This document shows positions 8,499 to 16,378 of a stretch of 37,863 bases of DNA, piece after piece. The position numbers and the translations under genes are program-made. Under the pieces are notes generated by a model that was given only the letters and a program-made list of their open reading frames with translations, was not told where the DNA came from and did no database searches. This stretch comes from an uncultured Bacteroidota bacterium (GTDB taxonomy: Bacteria > Bacteroidota > Bacteroidia > Flavobacteriales > Flavobacteriaceae). Each line of letters starts with the position of its first letter. Within the stretch, counting starts at the first letter, position 1. The stretch lies in contig CAKZOC010000097.1 of the NCBI GenBank assembly GCA_937136025.1, positions 1 to 37,863 of the forward strand, read 5' to 3'.

Positions 8499-9317
8499 AT
8501 GGATCTTTCCACCGTCCCGCAATTGAAATATACCTCCGGAGATAATTTCTTTCTACTCTCAGGGCCCTGCGCCATTGAAGGAGAGGATATGGCCATGCGT
8601 ATTGCCGAAACCATAGTGGGCATAACCGATCGGTTGCGTATCCCTTACATATTTAAGGGGAGTTTTAAAAAGGCGAACAGAAGCCGGGTCGATTCCTTTA
8701 CCGGTATTGGGGATGAAAAAGCCCTGAAAATTTTGCGGAAAGTGTCTGAGGCTTTTGAAGTGCCCACCATAACGGATATTCATCAGGTCAGCGATGCCGG
8801 GCTTGCGGCTCAATATGTCGACGTTCTGCAAATACCGGCCTTTCTGGTGCGGCAGACAGATCTCGTTGTGGCTGCGGCCGAAACCGGAAAAGTAGTCAAT
8901 TTGAAAAAAGGGCAGTTTATGAGCCCGGAGAGTATGCGTCATGCCGTAAATAAGGTTACAGATTCCGGCAACGACCAGGTTTGGATCACCGATCGGGGCA
9001 CGATGTTCGGTTACCAGGACATGATTGTAGACTTCCGGGGAATCCCCCTCATGAAGCAATTTGCACCGGTTGTCCTCGATGTAACCCATTCCCTCCAGCA
9101 ACCCAACCAGACTTCCGGGGTCACCGGAGGCCGCCCTGAACTCATCGATACCATTGCCCGGGCGGGCATTGCAGCCGGGGTCGATGGGATATTTCTCGAA
9201 ACCCATTTTGACCCGGCCAACGCCAAAAGCGATGGTGCCAATATGTTGCCTTTGGATCAATTAGAAAGGTTGCTTAGTCGACTGACAGCTCTTAGGAGTA
9301 CTGTAAATCAGTTCTGA
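8499..9317 (+). CDS. kdsA: 3-deoxy-8-phosphooctulonate (Kdo-8-P) synthase
   Basis: A 272-residue cytoplasmic enzyme that condenses phosphoenolpyruvate with arabinose-5-phosphate to give Kdo-8-phosphate, the precursor of the LPS inner-core sugar Kdo. Family blocks in order are LLSGPCAIEGEDMA, FKGSFKKANRSR, LQIPAFLVRQTDLV, NLKKGQFMSPESM, DRGTMFGY, LDVTHSLQQPN and FLETHFDPANAKSDGANMLPL. The Cys in GPCAIE is at the position that binds metal in the Aquifex-type enzyme, where the E. coli enzyme has Asn, so the metal-dependent class is predicted. Length is normal. The -7 box at 8476-8483 probably drives it. No other LPS gene is adjacent. Confidence 0.96.
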   Translation: MDLSTVPQLKYTSGDNFFLLSGPCAIEGEDMAMRIAETIVGITDRLRIPYIFKGSFKKANRSRVDSFTGIGDEKALKILRKVSEAFEVPTITDIHQVSDAGLAAQYVDVLQIPAFLVRQTDLVVAAAETGKVVNLKKGQFMSPESMRHAVNKVTDSGNDQVWITDRGTMFGYQDMIVDFRGIPLMKQFAPVVLDVTHSLQQPNQTSGVTGGRPELIDTIARAGIAAGVDGIFLETHFDPANAKSDGANMLPLDQLERLLSRLTALRSTVNQF

Positions 9318-9356
9318 CTCCCTCTGAATCCAGGAATGCCCGATTACCGGTTCGCA

Positions 9357-9734
9357 TTAAAGTGATTTCAGAGGAGGACGCCAGTTTTTTCTATCCTGAG
9401 CCAGCACTGCTTCCTGAAGTACCGCGAGCAATATTTCCACATCGATTTCCTCCACCGATCGGTAGCGCAGGGACTTGACGACTTTTCGATCCTCAGAGAC
9501 CAGTACCTGAGAATGGCTTTGGAGCCAGGCGCCTCGCATAAAGCCGAGGTCCACATAATCCCTCGAACAATTCAGATAGCAAAAAGGCTTGTCCTTGAGG
9601 TAATAAAAGGGAAGTCTGTACTTATATTTCAGGGAATAGTCGGGAACAGCCTGCTCAATAAGCGATTGGAGTTGTAACAAAATAGTCCGAAATGGTTCGG
9701 GTTGATCGAGGATGTATTGGGCTGCAGGATTCAT
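9357..9734 (-). CDS. DUF1801 domain protein
   Basis: A 125-residue soluble protein without signal peptide. The sequence NPAAQYILDQPEPFRTILLQLQSLIEQAVPDYSLKYKY is given here in pieces: an early helix ending in a Pro-Asp turn, then LPFYYLKDKPFCYLNC and DYVDLGFMRGAWL, then the acidic VEEIDVEILL tail. This is the pattern of the DUF1801/YdhG-like fold (iron-chaperone-like CyaY relatives). The molecular function of these proteins in bacteria is not established. It converges with kdsA, with 39 bp between stops. Confidence in the family is good, in any role low. Confidence 0.75.
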   Translation of the reverse strand: MNPAAQYILDQPEPFRTILLQLQSLIEQAVPDYSLKYKYRLPFYYLKDKPFCYLNCSRDYVDLGFMRGAWLQSHSQVLVSEDRKVVKSLRYRSVEEIDVEILLAVLQEAVLAQDRKNWRPPLKSL

Positions 9735-10015
9735 GGGCGCAGGTTGGAGCGTATACGTAGGCCAATGGCATCGAAAACGCCTGGCTTTTTCTAAATCCTA
9801 ATTTAGACTTTTCCGGATATTTTTGGACAAAGAATTACGTAGGAAGCATTTTCTTAATACCGCAATCAAAGACCTCATTGAACAGGCGAAGCGCGAGCAT
9901 ATACGTCCCATTACTTTTTGATATGAATTATAAATAGGGCATTCATAGCAATATTAAGGCCACGGATCTGTTAATGCATTACCCCCTTATCAACTAAAAC
10001 TCTAATTGTAATACC
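9735..10015. other. AT-rich intergenic region, no convincing gene
   Basis: This 281-base stretch is AT-rich and holds only a 32-codon reading frame with a TTG start at 9823-9921 (helical, charged product), which has no supporting signal. It probably contains the divergent promoters of the DUF1801 gene and the 10016 gene, but no clear TAnnTTTG box stands out. Confidence 0.4.
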
Positions 10016-10468
10016 ATGCTAAAAAAATTAGTTCTTATCGCCTTGTTAATTACTTCGATTCCTGATCTGGCGGCCCAGGCCTACGAATACCGAATAATAA
10101 CAAGTATCGAGTCTGTGGTCCCTATGGGTCTGGGAAGGTCCAGAATTATTTCTTCAGAAGAAGATAAGAGTTATTTGGACTATACTACAGAACGAACAGA
10201 GGATAACAAAAAACAGAATAAGTCAAAAAGAGCAGAGGCCAAAGTAGATAATTTCGAAGAGACCAAGATTTTAAACTTCTACAGTGCCACAGGTATCAAT
10301 TTTCAGAATATAGCCTCAAATGACGCTTTGCTTTCTTCGAAAGTCAACACCATGATAGAGAACGGATGGGAGCTCGCTTTTGTCACCAGTGGTGTGGAAA
10401 GCGATTCTGGTAAAGGAGATGGGACCGGTATTTTTATTACCCGGTTTATCTTTAAACGCCCCAAATAA
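10016..10468 (+). CDS. Secreted DUF4177-like protein, function unknown
   Basis: A 150-residue protein with a signal peptide (MLKKLVLIALLITSIPDLAAQ, cut likely after AAQ or just before). The mature part starts YEYRIITSIESV, then a very charged middle (TERTEDNKKQNKSKRAEAK), and ends with MIENGWELAFVTSGV and GIFITRFIFKRP. A strand beginning with a Tyr-rich 'YEYRI' and a late 'NGWELAFV...F..KR' pair is the signature of DUF4177-type small domains, here exported. Two hairpins follow the stop, the second a good terminator (10519-10548), so the gene is probably transcribed alone. Confidence 0.65.
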   Translation: MLKKLVLIALLITSIPDLAAQAYEYRIITSIESVVPMGLGRSRIISSEEDKSYLDYTTERTEDNKKQNKSKRAEAKVDNFEETKILNFYSATGINFQNIASNDALLSSKVNTMIENGWELAFVTSGVESDSGKGDGTGIFITRFIFKRPK

Positions 10469-10481
10469 TTCCTTTCTTTTC

Positions 10482-10507
10482 AAAACCATATCTTGGGGTA
10501 TGGTTTT
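10482..10507 (+). terminator. Hairpin after the 10016 gene
   Basis: AAAACCATA and TATGGTTTT form a 9-bp stem around a short loop, 14 bases after the stop. The T-run is short. It may act together with the stronger hairpin just downstream. Confidence 0.5.
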
Positions 10508-10518
10508 AAGAATACGAT

Positions 10519-10548
10519 AAAAACCGCCGATATACTGGCGGTTTTTTT
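10519..10548 (+). terminator. Rho-independent terminator
   Basis: AAAAACCGCC pairs with GGCGGTTTTT across an 8-base loop and is followed by further T residues, a classic intrinsic terminator. The A-run on the left makes it usable from both strands. It isolates the 10016 gene from the PHP gene. Confidence 0.8.
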
Positions 10549-10644
10549 ATTCATGTATCCACCCTCCGCAATAAAAAAGCAGTTTCCTACTATGCATAAT
10601 GCTTTAGTTTCAGGTTTTCGGGGTATTTTTAGGTAAAAAGTATC

Positions 10645-11781
10645 ATGTATTTCCACCTTCGGAGTTCGTTACTCGCATTTTTCATCCTTGGGCTTGTCTT
10701 TAACAACTACGGACAACAGCACAGCCATCAAAGTACTAGACCGGTTACCTTCCCGGACATTCCGGGCTACCTGAGCCTGACCACCGATCTTCACCAGCAC
10801 ACCGTATTTTCAGATGGAAGCGTTTGGCCCGATATCCGGGTCATGGAAGCACTACGTGAGGGTTTAGATGTCATCTCCCTTACGGAGCATCTGGAATACC
10901 AACCCCATGCTGAGGACATCCCGCATCCGGACCGAAACAGGTCCTATGAACTTGCACTGGCGGAAGCTGAAGAACACGATTTGATTATCGTGCACGGATC
11001 AGAGATTACGAGGGGGGCGCCGGTCGGGCATAACAACGCAGTCTTTATTAAAGATGCCAACACCCTTCTGGATGCCGACCCCAAAGTCCCTTTTAAAGAA
11101 GCTAAAGATCAGGGTGCCTTTGTTTTCTGGAATCATCCTGCCTGGTATGCCCAGCAGCCAAAAGGCAATCCTGTGCTCAGTGTTTTTCAGAAAGATCGCA
11201 TCCAAAGCGGAGAATTGCACGGGATCGAAGTTATTAATACCACGGATTATTCAGAAGAAGCCCTGCAAATTGCCCTGGACCAAAACCTCACCATTATGGG
11301 CACCAGTGATATTCACGGGCTGATTGAATGGGACTATATCGATTTTGGAAAACACAGACCCCTGACGGTGGTTTTCGCGAAAACACGCAGTGTAGATGCG
11401 GTACGGCAGGCCCTTATGGAGCGTCGCACGGTAGCCATATATAATCGTCTTTGGGTGGGGAGAGCGCAATGGCTCATTCCACTGATGAAAGCCAGTGTTA
11501 AGATTGCAGAAGCGTCTTACATTCCGGAGACTCAAATTTTAAAAGTCGTACTTGAAAATCAGACGAGTTCAGACTTGCTCTTCGAAAACGCCATGGAGTA
11601 TACCTTTTACAGCAGTTCTCCGGTATTTGAAATCCCGGCGGGTGAAACAGTTACGCTTCAGGTCAAGACTTTGGAGATCAAGAATTCTTTAGATCTTACC
11701 TTGAAGGCTTTGGGCGCCTATACGGCCCCTAAAGAACATCCGGTCATTTCCTGGAACGTAGTGGTTGAAGATCCTAAGTAG
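10645..11781 (+). CDS. Exported PHP-domain phosphoesterase-like protein
   Basis: A 378-residue protein with an N-terminal signal peptide (hydrophobic residues 8-20, then NNYGQQ). It has the metal-binding motifs of the PHP superfamily: DLHQHTVFSDG (motif I, HxH), VISLTEHLEY (motif II), IIVHGSEIT, FWNHPAW and GTSDIHG. The order and spacing match TrpH/YciV-like PHP proteins, which hydrolyse phosphate esters such as 3'-5' phosphonucleotides. The C-terminal 110 residues form a beta-rich extension (FYSSSPVFEIPAGETVTLQ) not found in the minimal TrpH domain. Export to the periplasm, plus this extension, suggests use of external phosphoesters; the real substrate is unknown. It converges with the next gene, 5 bp between stops. 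Confidence 0.85.
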   Translation: MYFHLRSSLLAFFILGLVFNNYGQQHSHQSTRPVTFPDIPGYLSLTTDLHQHTVFSDGSVWPDIRVMEALREGLDVISLTEHLEYQPHAEDIPHPDRNRSYELALAEAEEHDLIIVHGSEITRGAPVGHNNAVFIKDANTLLDADPKVPFKEAKDQGAFVFWNHPAWYAQQPKGNPVLSVFQKDRIQSGELHGIEVINTTDYSEEALQIALDQNLTIMGTSDIHGLIEWDYIDFGKHRPLTVVFAKTRSVDAVRQALMERRTVAIYNRLWVGRAQWLIPLMKASVKIAEASYIPETQILKVVLENQTSSDLLFENAMEYTFYSSSPVFEIPAGETVTLQVKTLEIKNSLDLTLKALGAYTAPKEHPVISWNVVVEDPK

Positions 11782-11786
11782 ATCGG

Positions 11787-12989
11787 CTATTCCCCATCTA
11801 CATAATCCTGTAGATAGGCATATCGCGGAGTCAGCTTACCCTTTCGGGTCATCCGGGCACGTTCGAGTATCCCGTCCTTATCCCCATTGAAAAATGCCGG
11901 GATCACCGATTTCACAAAAGCAGCACCAAAACCCTCACTGGCGTCCCTGGGAAGTTCAGTGGGTAAATTGTCGACGGCCATCACAGCGATGGCATCAGAT
12001 TCCAGGAAATGGGTTTCGCGCTCTGTATGGGGATTATAGCCGTATATGGGGTCTGCAATGGTAGAAGCCCGGATGGTTGGGGCTACAGGACCATCGATAT
12101 CGCAACTGATATCGGCAATTACCCGAATTTTAAAATCGGGGTGACGGGCATCCTCCCGCGTGATGAGGTATGGTGCCCCGTCTCCGTAAAAGTGGCCGGC
12201 AATGTAAAGGTCCGTCACTTTGGAAAATCGAAAAAAATTGGATACATAGCGCTCCGGGTGCGCGATGAAATCCTCTTTATTACCCCGGGTTCCATCTTGT
12301 CTCTTGTTGTAAAATGAGGCATCAATCTGGCAATACACGGGGTGCGGAAATTGCGTTGTAAGATACTCCTGGACCGCACCCTTTTGCATCCCCATGCCAT
12401 CCAGGATCTCCTGGGCACCGCTCCCTACCCTACCCCGACCAGTGAGCAGAACTTTAATAGGTGGAAGCTCCAGTTTTCGAAGTTCATCAATCAAAGCCTG
12501 CTGGTCTGAAAGCGTTCCTGCCTTTGGCAAATCATAACTTGAGGTCTTCAACCCAAAGGCCCGTAAACCGTTATACGCCCCGACAATACCCGCATAACGT
12601 CCGAAGGCTACAAGGCGATTTCCTGACGGGTTCGTGATCACCTCGTGGTCATAGAATTCAATATTCTTATTCAGTATGGCCCTGAGCAAGTCGCGGTTAT
12701 AGGGTTGTTTCTTGATGGTATGTGAAAAGAAAAAATACTTTTTATTGGGAATAAGTGACTCGACAGGGACTTCTTTAACACCCAGGAGCACATCACACCC
12801 GGACATATCTTCAACCACGGAAACACCCGCATCCCGGTACTCCTGATCTGAGAAATCACGGACGGATGACGATTCTACCAAAAAATGAGCCTTAGGAAAA
12901 CGATTCTTCACTATTTGGCAGGCTGCTGGTGAGAGAACAGCCCTGTGATCCGGGGGGTTTTTGCGTTCGCGTATTAATCCGAAGGTCAT
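11787..12989 (-). CDS. Saccharopine/alanine dehydrogenase-family oxidoreductase
   Basis: A 400-residue NAD(P)-binding protein. The N-terminal half has the alanine dehydrogenase/transhydrogenase-type catalytic fold: GLIRERKNPPDHRAVLSP, CDVLLGVKEVP and KKYFFFSHTIKKQPYNRDLL, with the Lys and His that bind substrate in lysine-forming saccharopine dehydrogenases. A Rossmann motif follows as KVLLTGRGRVGSGAQEIL, and later VIADISCDIDGPVAPTIRAS. This wording is that of the Bacteroidota NAD(P)-dependent proteins annotated as lysine-2-oxoglutarate reductase or alanine dehydrogenase; the physiological substrate is uncertain. It is divergent from ssrA and has its own promoter with both elements (13015-13045). 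Confidence 0.8.
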   Translation of the reverse strand: MTFGLIRERKNPPDHRAVLSPAACQIVKNRFPKAHFLVESSSVRDFSDQEYRDAGVSVVEDMSGCDVLLGVKEVPVESLIPNKKYFFFSHTIKKQPYNRDLLRAILNKNIEFYDHEVITNPSGNRLVAFGRYAGIVGAYNGLRAFGLKTSSYDLPKAGTLSDQQALIDELRKLELPPIKVLLTGRGRVGSGAQEILDGMGMQKGAVQEYLTTQFPHPVYCQIDASFYNKRQDGTRGNKEDFIAHPERYVSNFFRFSKVTDLYIAGHFYGDGAPYLITREDARHPDFKIRVIADISCDIDGPVAPTIRASTIADPIYGYNPHTERETHFLESDAIAVMAVDNLPTELPRDASEGFGAAFVKSVIPAFFNGDKDGILERARMTRKGKLTPRYAYLQDYVDGE

Positions 12990-13014
12990 AATCCGTTTTG
13001 GTATGAAATTTGCT

Positions 13015-13045
13015 CAAAAATAGGTGGAATCCCAAGGGTATGCAA
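13015..13045 (-). promoter_or_regulatory. Predicted promoter of the saccharopine-dehydrogenase-like gene
   Basis: On the minus strand TTG (13043-13045) is followed after 20 bases by TATTTTTG (13015-13022), matching the TTG-N17-23-TAnnTTTG pattern of Bacteroidota promoters. The box lies 25 bases before the ATG. Confidence 0.6.
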
Positions 13046-13064
13046 ATACTTTCAGAGGAACAAT

Positions 13065-13098
13065 TTGGGAGTTTAGTCCTTATAAATGCGTACCTTTG
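13065..13098 (+). promoter_or_regulatory. Predicted promoter of ssrA
   Basis: TTG at 13065-13067 and TACCTTTG at 13091-13098 are 23 bases apart, fitting the Bacteroidota promoter pattern. The mature tmRNA starts about 65 bases downstream, so a 5' leader would be trimmed during maturation. Confidence 0.6.
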
Positions 13099-13162
13099 CG
13101 TGCTCTTTCCCGAAGCGATATTTCGGTAAAGAACCAACGCATAAAATCGTTCTTTGATTTAT

Positions 13163-13559
13163 GGGGCCGACTGGTTTTGACAGCGAGATCAGTGGTGATG
13201 TAAGCATGCCGAGCGCTGGGATACAGCTCGTTAATCTCATAACTCACATTTTTTAAATGGCGAGTCTAACTACGCTTTAGCAGCCTAATTAACTGAATTA
13301 TAGTAAGTTAAGGCCTAGTCCCGCAAGGCGGGAAAGCTAAATGTCCCCGGGTAGCCCTTGTTGATGGCGACCCTCCTGGGGGCACCATAAAAATCAACAT
13401 AGCCTGGAAGTAGCTTCGGCTTCCGGGCAAATCTAAAGAAGCTAAGTGCGTAATGGGCGGTTTTTGGTCAGTTGCGCGCCGACAATCAAACAAAAACTAA
13501 GCATGTAGAAAGCGTTATTATTGCTTGTTTGGACGAGGGTTCGAATCCCTCCGGCTCCA
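13163..13559 (+). ncRNA. ssrA: tmRNA (transfer-messenger RNA)
   Basis: This 397-base RNA rescues stalled ribosomes together with SmpB. Its 5' end GGGGCCGACTGGTTTTGACAG and its 3' end (GGTTCGAATCCCTCCGGCTCC then the discriminator A) carry the tRNA-like domain. GGGGCCG pairs with CGGCTCC in a 7-bp acceptor stem with one G-U pair. The T-arm GGTTCGAATCC is intact. The tag frame at 13259-13288 reads GGC GAG TCT AAC TAC GCT TTA GCA GCC TAA, that is GESNYALAA, ending in the ALAA degron seen by ClpXP-type proteases. The bases after the discriminator are CGA, so the terminal CCA is not encoded and must be added afterwards. A promoter lies upstream and a terminator follows. Confidence 0.97.
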
Positions 13560-13570
13560 CGATCACTCAC

Positions 13571-13599
13571 AAACCCCACCGGGAATCCGGTGGGGTTTT
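13571..13599 (+). terminator. Rho-independent terminator of ssrA
   Basis: AAACCCCACCGG pairs with CCGGTGGGGTTT around a 4-base loop (GAAT) and is followed by T residues. It starts 11 bases after the tmRNA 3' end. The symmetric A/T flanks allow it to work on both strands. Confidence 0.88.
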
Positions 13600-13817
13600 G
13601 TGTTTCAGGAAGATGAGCCAAGCTTGCTTGAGCGAATCTTTCTGGAATACAAAACCGAGTCCTGGCGCAGCCAGGGCAGGGTTTGTAATTGCAGGACGGG
13701 AGCTAAAGGGATCACCGAGCGTAGCGAGGTAATCTTTCGGGTGGCTTTTTTCGTTCCGTCTCCGGGATTCGAAGGCCAGCGCACCAGCTCGCGCCTCAGA
13801 AAAGTCTTAGAACACTG
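13600..13817. repeat. Hairpin-rich non-coding block after ssrA, possible dispersed repeat
   Basis: About 218 bases between the ssrA terminator and the DUF481 stop hold several short symmetric elements: CAAGC-TT-GCTTG at 13619-13630, a perfect CCTGGC-GCA-GCCAGG hairpin at 13661-13675, and a near mirror repeat GAGCGTAGCGAG around 13717-13728. A T-arm-like string also reads on the minus strand as TTCGAATCCCGGAGAC near 13757-13772. From memory, similar text occurs downstream of tRNA and tmRNA genes in other flavobacterial genomes; I could not check this. The open frames across it (13472-13732 and 13525-13821) run into the tmRNA and are not credible genes. Confidence 0.45.
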
Positions 13818-14882
13818 CTAATTAAAACTCCAGCCAAACCCGCTGGTGAGGATATAGTCAAACTGGCTGGCCGTTTCCGGGGGCTGGTTGTCGTAGTTGA
13901 ACTGGAAACTCGTCTTTACATAGAAGTCATACGGAAGGTCGTATTTGACGTTCAGGTTGTAATCCACCCGTACCCTTCCCCTTTCCGACAAACTCGGATA
14001 GATGTCGATGTTGGTGTCCAGGCTGAGGTCCTTAAAATCAAACATATTGAACCGGCTGGAAACAAAGAGTTCAACCGACTCCTTGTTCAAGCTGCTATCG
14101 TCGTAATTCTCTATGTTGAGGTTTAAACCGGTAGCCAGGCCCCATAGCAACTTATCGGTTATGGCCAGAAAACGTCCTGCTCCCAGCTTTCCGCTGTAAC
14201 GCCCTTGCAGGTCTTGCTCTGTGTTGGAAAGGTAAGAACCTGAGGCCAGGATATACCATTTATCTGAAAAAAGGCGGTTAACCTGAGCATCAATACTGGT
14301 ACGTTGGGTTAATTCCACATTGTCCTGATCGGCAAAAAGAGACGAAACTTTGGTGTTCATTATCCATTTAAAACCGGTATAGGAGATTCCGCCATCCACG
14401 TTCAGTTGGCGCTGGTTATTCGATTTCGTCAGGTTAAACCCAAAATCGATATAGCCGGAAAACCGACTCCATAAATCTTTCTCAATCACCTGTATGGAGG
14501 TTACCTCATTCAAATCCAATGCGTCGCGGGTCCCCTCTGTGGAGTAAATAGTTACTTTTCCATCTTCCTTCGATCGTAAAAATCCGAACATACGTTCCCC
14601 TCCTGTCAAAATAATCAGACAGCGCCTCTCCAATACCAATCTTTGAACCTCATCGTAGTCAATCGTGAAGTCGTCGTCGCTATACGGTGTTTCCATTTTA
14701 AGAATACCGGAACTAAACCCCTTTATCTCTCCGTAGAGGACATTGCCATTCTTTACCCAGAGTGTATCGTGCTGTGCCTTCAGGCAGCCTGGAAAAAACA
14801 AAAGGCTCATCAGGAAAAGACCCCCAAAAAAAGTAGGTAAAGGAAGACCTCTTAGGGTTTTATAGTTCTGACGCGGACTCAT
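13818..14882 (-). CDS. DUF481 family outer-membrane protein
   Basis: A 354-residue exported protein. A basic N-terminus and hydrophobic stretch (PTFFGGLFLMSLLFFPGCLKAQ) form the signal; FPGC could be a lipobox, but the KAQ end looks like an ordinary Bacteroidota signal-peptidase-I site. Residues about 37-130 contain the small N-terminal repeats typical of the family (VKNGNVLYGEIKGFSSGILKMET, then ILTGGERMFGFLRSKEDGKVTIYS). The rest is an antiparallel barrel: FSGYIDFGFNLTKSNNQ, YILASGSYLSNTEQ, AGRFLAITDKLLWGLATGLNLN, ending FDYILTSGFGWSFN with a terminal aromatic-Asn strand. DUF481 proteins are salt-induced outer-membrane barrels of unclear function. It is not in an operon here. Confidence 0.85.
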   Translation of the reverse strand: MSPRQNYKTLRGLPLPTFFGGLFLMSLLFFPGCLKAQHDTLWVKNGNVLYGEIKGFSSGILKMETPYSDDDFTIDYDEVQRLVLERRCLIILTGGERMFGFLRSKEDGKVTIYSTEGTRDALDLNEVTSIQVIEKDLWSRFSGYIDFGFNLTKSNNQRQLNVDGGISYTGFKWIMNTKVSSLFADQDNVELTQRTSIDAQVNRLFSDKWYILASGSYLSNTEQDLQGRYSGKLGAGRFLAITDKLLWGLATGLNLNIENYDDSSLNKESVELFVSSRFNMFDFKDLSLDTNIDIYPSLSERGRVRVDYNLNVKYDLPYDFYVKTSFQFNYDNQPPETASQFDYILTSGFGWSFN

Positions 14883-15009
14883 GGAAAAGGAAATTCATTT
14901 TTTAAAACAGGGCGAAAAATAGGTATTTCTGACTAATTGAATATCTAATTCGTGTAAGTATCTCACTAAAGGAATACATTCAGGGAAACCGGATCATTAT
15001 CTAAAATAG

Positions 15010-15017
15010 TATCTTTG
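15010..15017 (+). promoter_or_regulatory. Predicted -7 element directly before the 15023 gene
   Basis: TATCTTTG matches TAnnTTTG and ends 5 bases before the ATG. If it is used, transcription would begin at or next to the start codon, giving a leaderless mRNA. No TTG is visible 17-23 bases upstream. Confidence 0.4.
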
Positions 15018-15022
15018 ACCAC

Positions 15023-16177
15023 ATGTCACACACCTTTTTCAGGCCTTTCCCGCTTATGGTCTTTCTGGGCGCAATACTCCTGATTTGGGGATGTTCCGAG
15101 GACGATCCGGTGCCTGAGAAAGCCGTTCCACTGATTCGCCTAAGCACCTTTTTGACCTCAGGATCGGAAGAGCTTCAAATGGATGTGCTCAACGATGGAA
15201 GTGCTCCAATGATCACCAATCTCAACGATGAGTTGGGCCTTGATTTTTTGATTTTTGGACGCAGGGATGTAGATGAAAATGCGGTAGGGTTTTATTTCTG
15301 GCAGCAGCAACTCTCCCGGGCCTACTATAAGGATTTGAATACCGGTCTGACTTTCTCCGTCAATGACGTCTGTGGTTTCAGTAGCGAAACAGATACTCCA
15401 AAGGTCATCCGGGATGTCAGTGGGAATGAAGATTTTGTGGTGTTGCCCTACACCCGCCAGGGCGATGCCATGGCATTGGAATTTGCCCTTAGAATCTTTG
15501 ATCGTGGGGCTTCAGCGTGCAGGGATCTTTTCCTTCCTCTTGTGGTGCCCTCAACCGTGGAGAATTATAGTATTGAAGGGGATTTACTCGGTATTTATTA
15601 TCGGGATCAGGCATCCGGTAACCCCTTGCTTTCCCTCATAGACCTGTCTGTTGGTACTGTGCTGGAGACTTTGAATTTAAACCCGGATTTTCAGGCCGCT
15701 ACTTTTAACGGCAATGAACTTTGGATTTTCAACAGAGATACCTCTTATGTAGTTTTCAATGCCTCCTCCGGTAATTTTGTACGTTCAGGAAATGCTCCAG
15801 ATTTGCCGGCTCAGGGGCCAGGTATGTTTGACTCGCGATTCTCAGGAAACCAATTATTGGTGGATTTCATTTATCAGCAACCGAGCTTGTTTTTTTCACA
15901 ACCGGCGGTTTATGACTTTGATGCAGCCGCTCTGGTTGAAGGTGAAAATCCCTTTCTGCCTGAACTGCAGGAGCGAATTGAACAGGCAACGGGAGACCGC
16001 GTCCTCTTTGGAAATTACGGGGTAGATCTCTCCTCCGGGACGATTGCGATTTCCTATATCCGTGGGGACGGTTCAACAGAAGGTGGGGTCACCCTAACTA
16101 CTTTTGACCTGGATTGGTTTGAACTTCTCGAGCTCCCTTTTCTTCCGGAGGAAATTGAAATACGGGAAGTTCAGTAA
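15023..16177 (+). CDS. Lipoprotein, uncharacterised, possible beta-propeller
   Basis: A 384-residue protein with a lipoprotein signal: hydrophobic residues about 10-22 and lipobox LIWGC, followed by acidic SEDDPVPE, the Asp-rich start common to Bacteroidota surface lipoproteins. The mature part is beta-rich with repeating short units such as DFLIFGRRDVDENAVGFYFW, NYSIEGDLLGIYYRD, NGNELWIFNRDTSYVVFNA and SGTIAISYIRG, suggesting a propeller-like fold, but I recognise no family. It is 140 bp from the divergent DUF481 gene. No function is assigned. Confidence 0.65.
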   Translation: MSHTFFRPFPLMVFLGAILLIWGCSEDDPVPEKAVPLIRLSTFLTSGSEELQMDVLNDGSAPMITNLNDELGLDFLIFGRRDVDENAVGFYFWQQQLSRAYYKDLNTGLTFSVNDVCGFSSETDTPKVIRDVSGNEDFVVLPYTRQGDAMALEFALRIFDRGASACRDLFLPLVVPSTVENYSIEGDLLGIYYRDQASGNPLLSLIDLSVGTVLETLNLNPDFQAATFNGNELWIFNRDTSYVVFNASSGNFVRSGNAPDLPAQGPGMFDSRFSGNQLLVDFIYQQPSLFFSQPAVYDFDAAALVEGENPFLPELQERIEQATGDRVLFGNYGVDLSSGTIAISYIRGDGSTEGGVTLTTFDLDWFELLELPFLPEEIEIREVQ

Positions 16178-16378
16178 AACAAAGACCTTCAGCAGACGCT
16201 CATTGAAACCAAAAGTTGAAGTCGGAGCAGGCTTTTTCATTCCAAAGACAAGCTGTTGGCCGATTACAGGAATGAATACATCCGTATTATAGGATTATTT
16301 AGTAATTTCCTGCGAGAACGCAAGTGCCATCCCAATTTTAAGGCGCCTTGTTCGGGTACTCCAGACAAAATAGAAATT

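Noticed and set aside
9823..9921. A 32-codon TTG frame in the 9735-10015 gap.
   Set aside because: It encodes a charged helix without a ribosome site or recognised family, and the surrounding DNA is AT-rich, so it is not supported as a gene.
13472..13821. Two open frames over the tmRNA 3' end and the following block.
   Set aside because: They read into the structured T-arm and terminator of ssrA, show no family pattern and contain the short hairpins seen in the DNA; an RNA gene plus non-coding repeat explains the stretch better.
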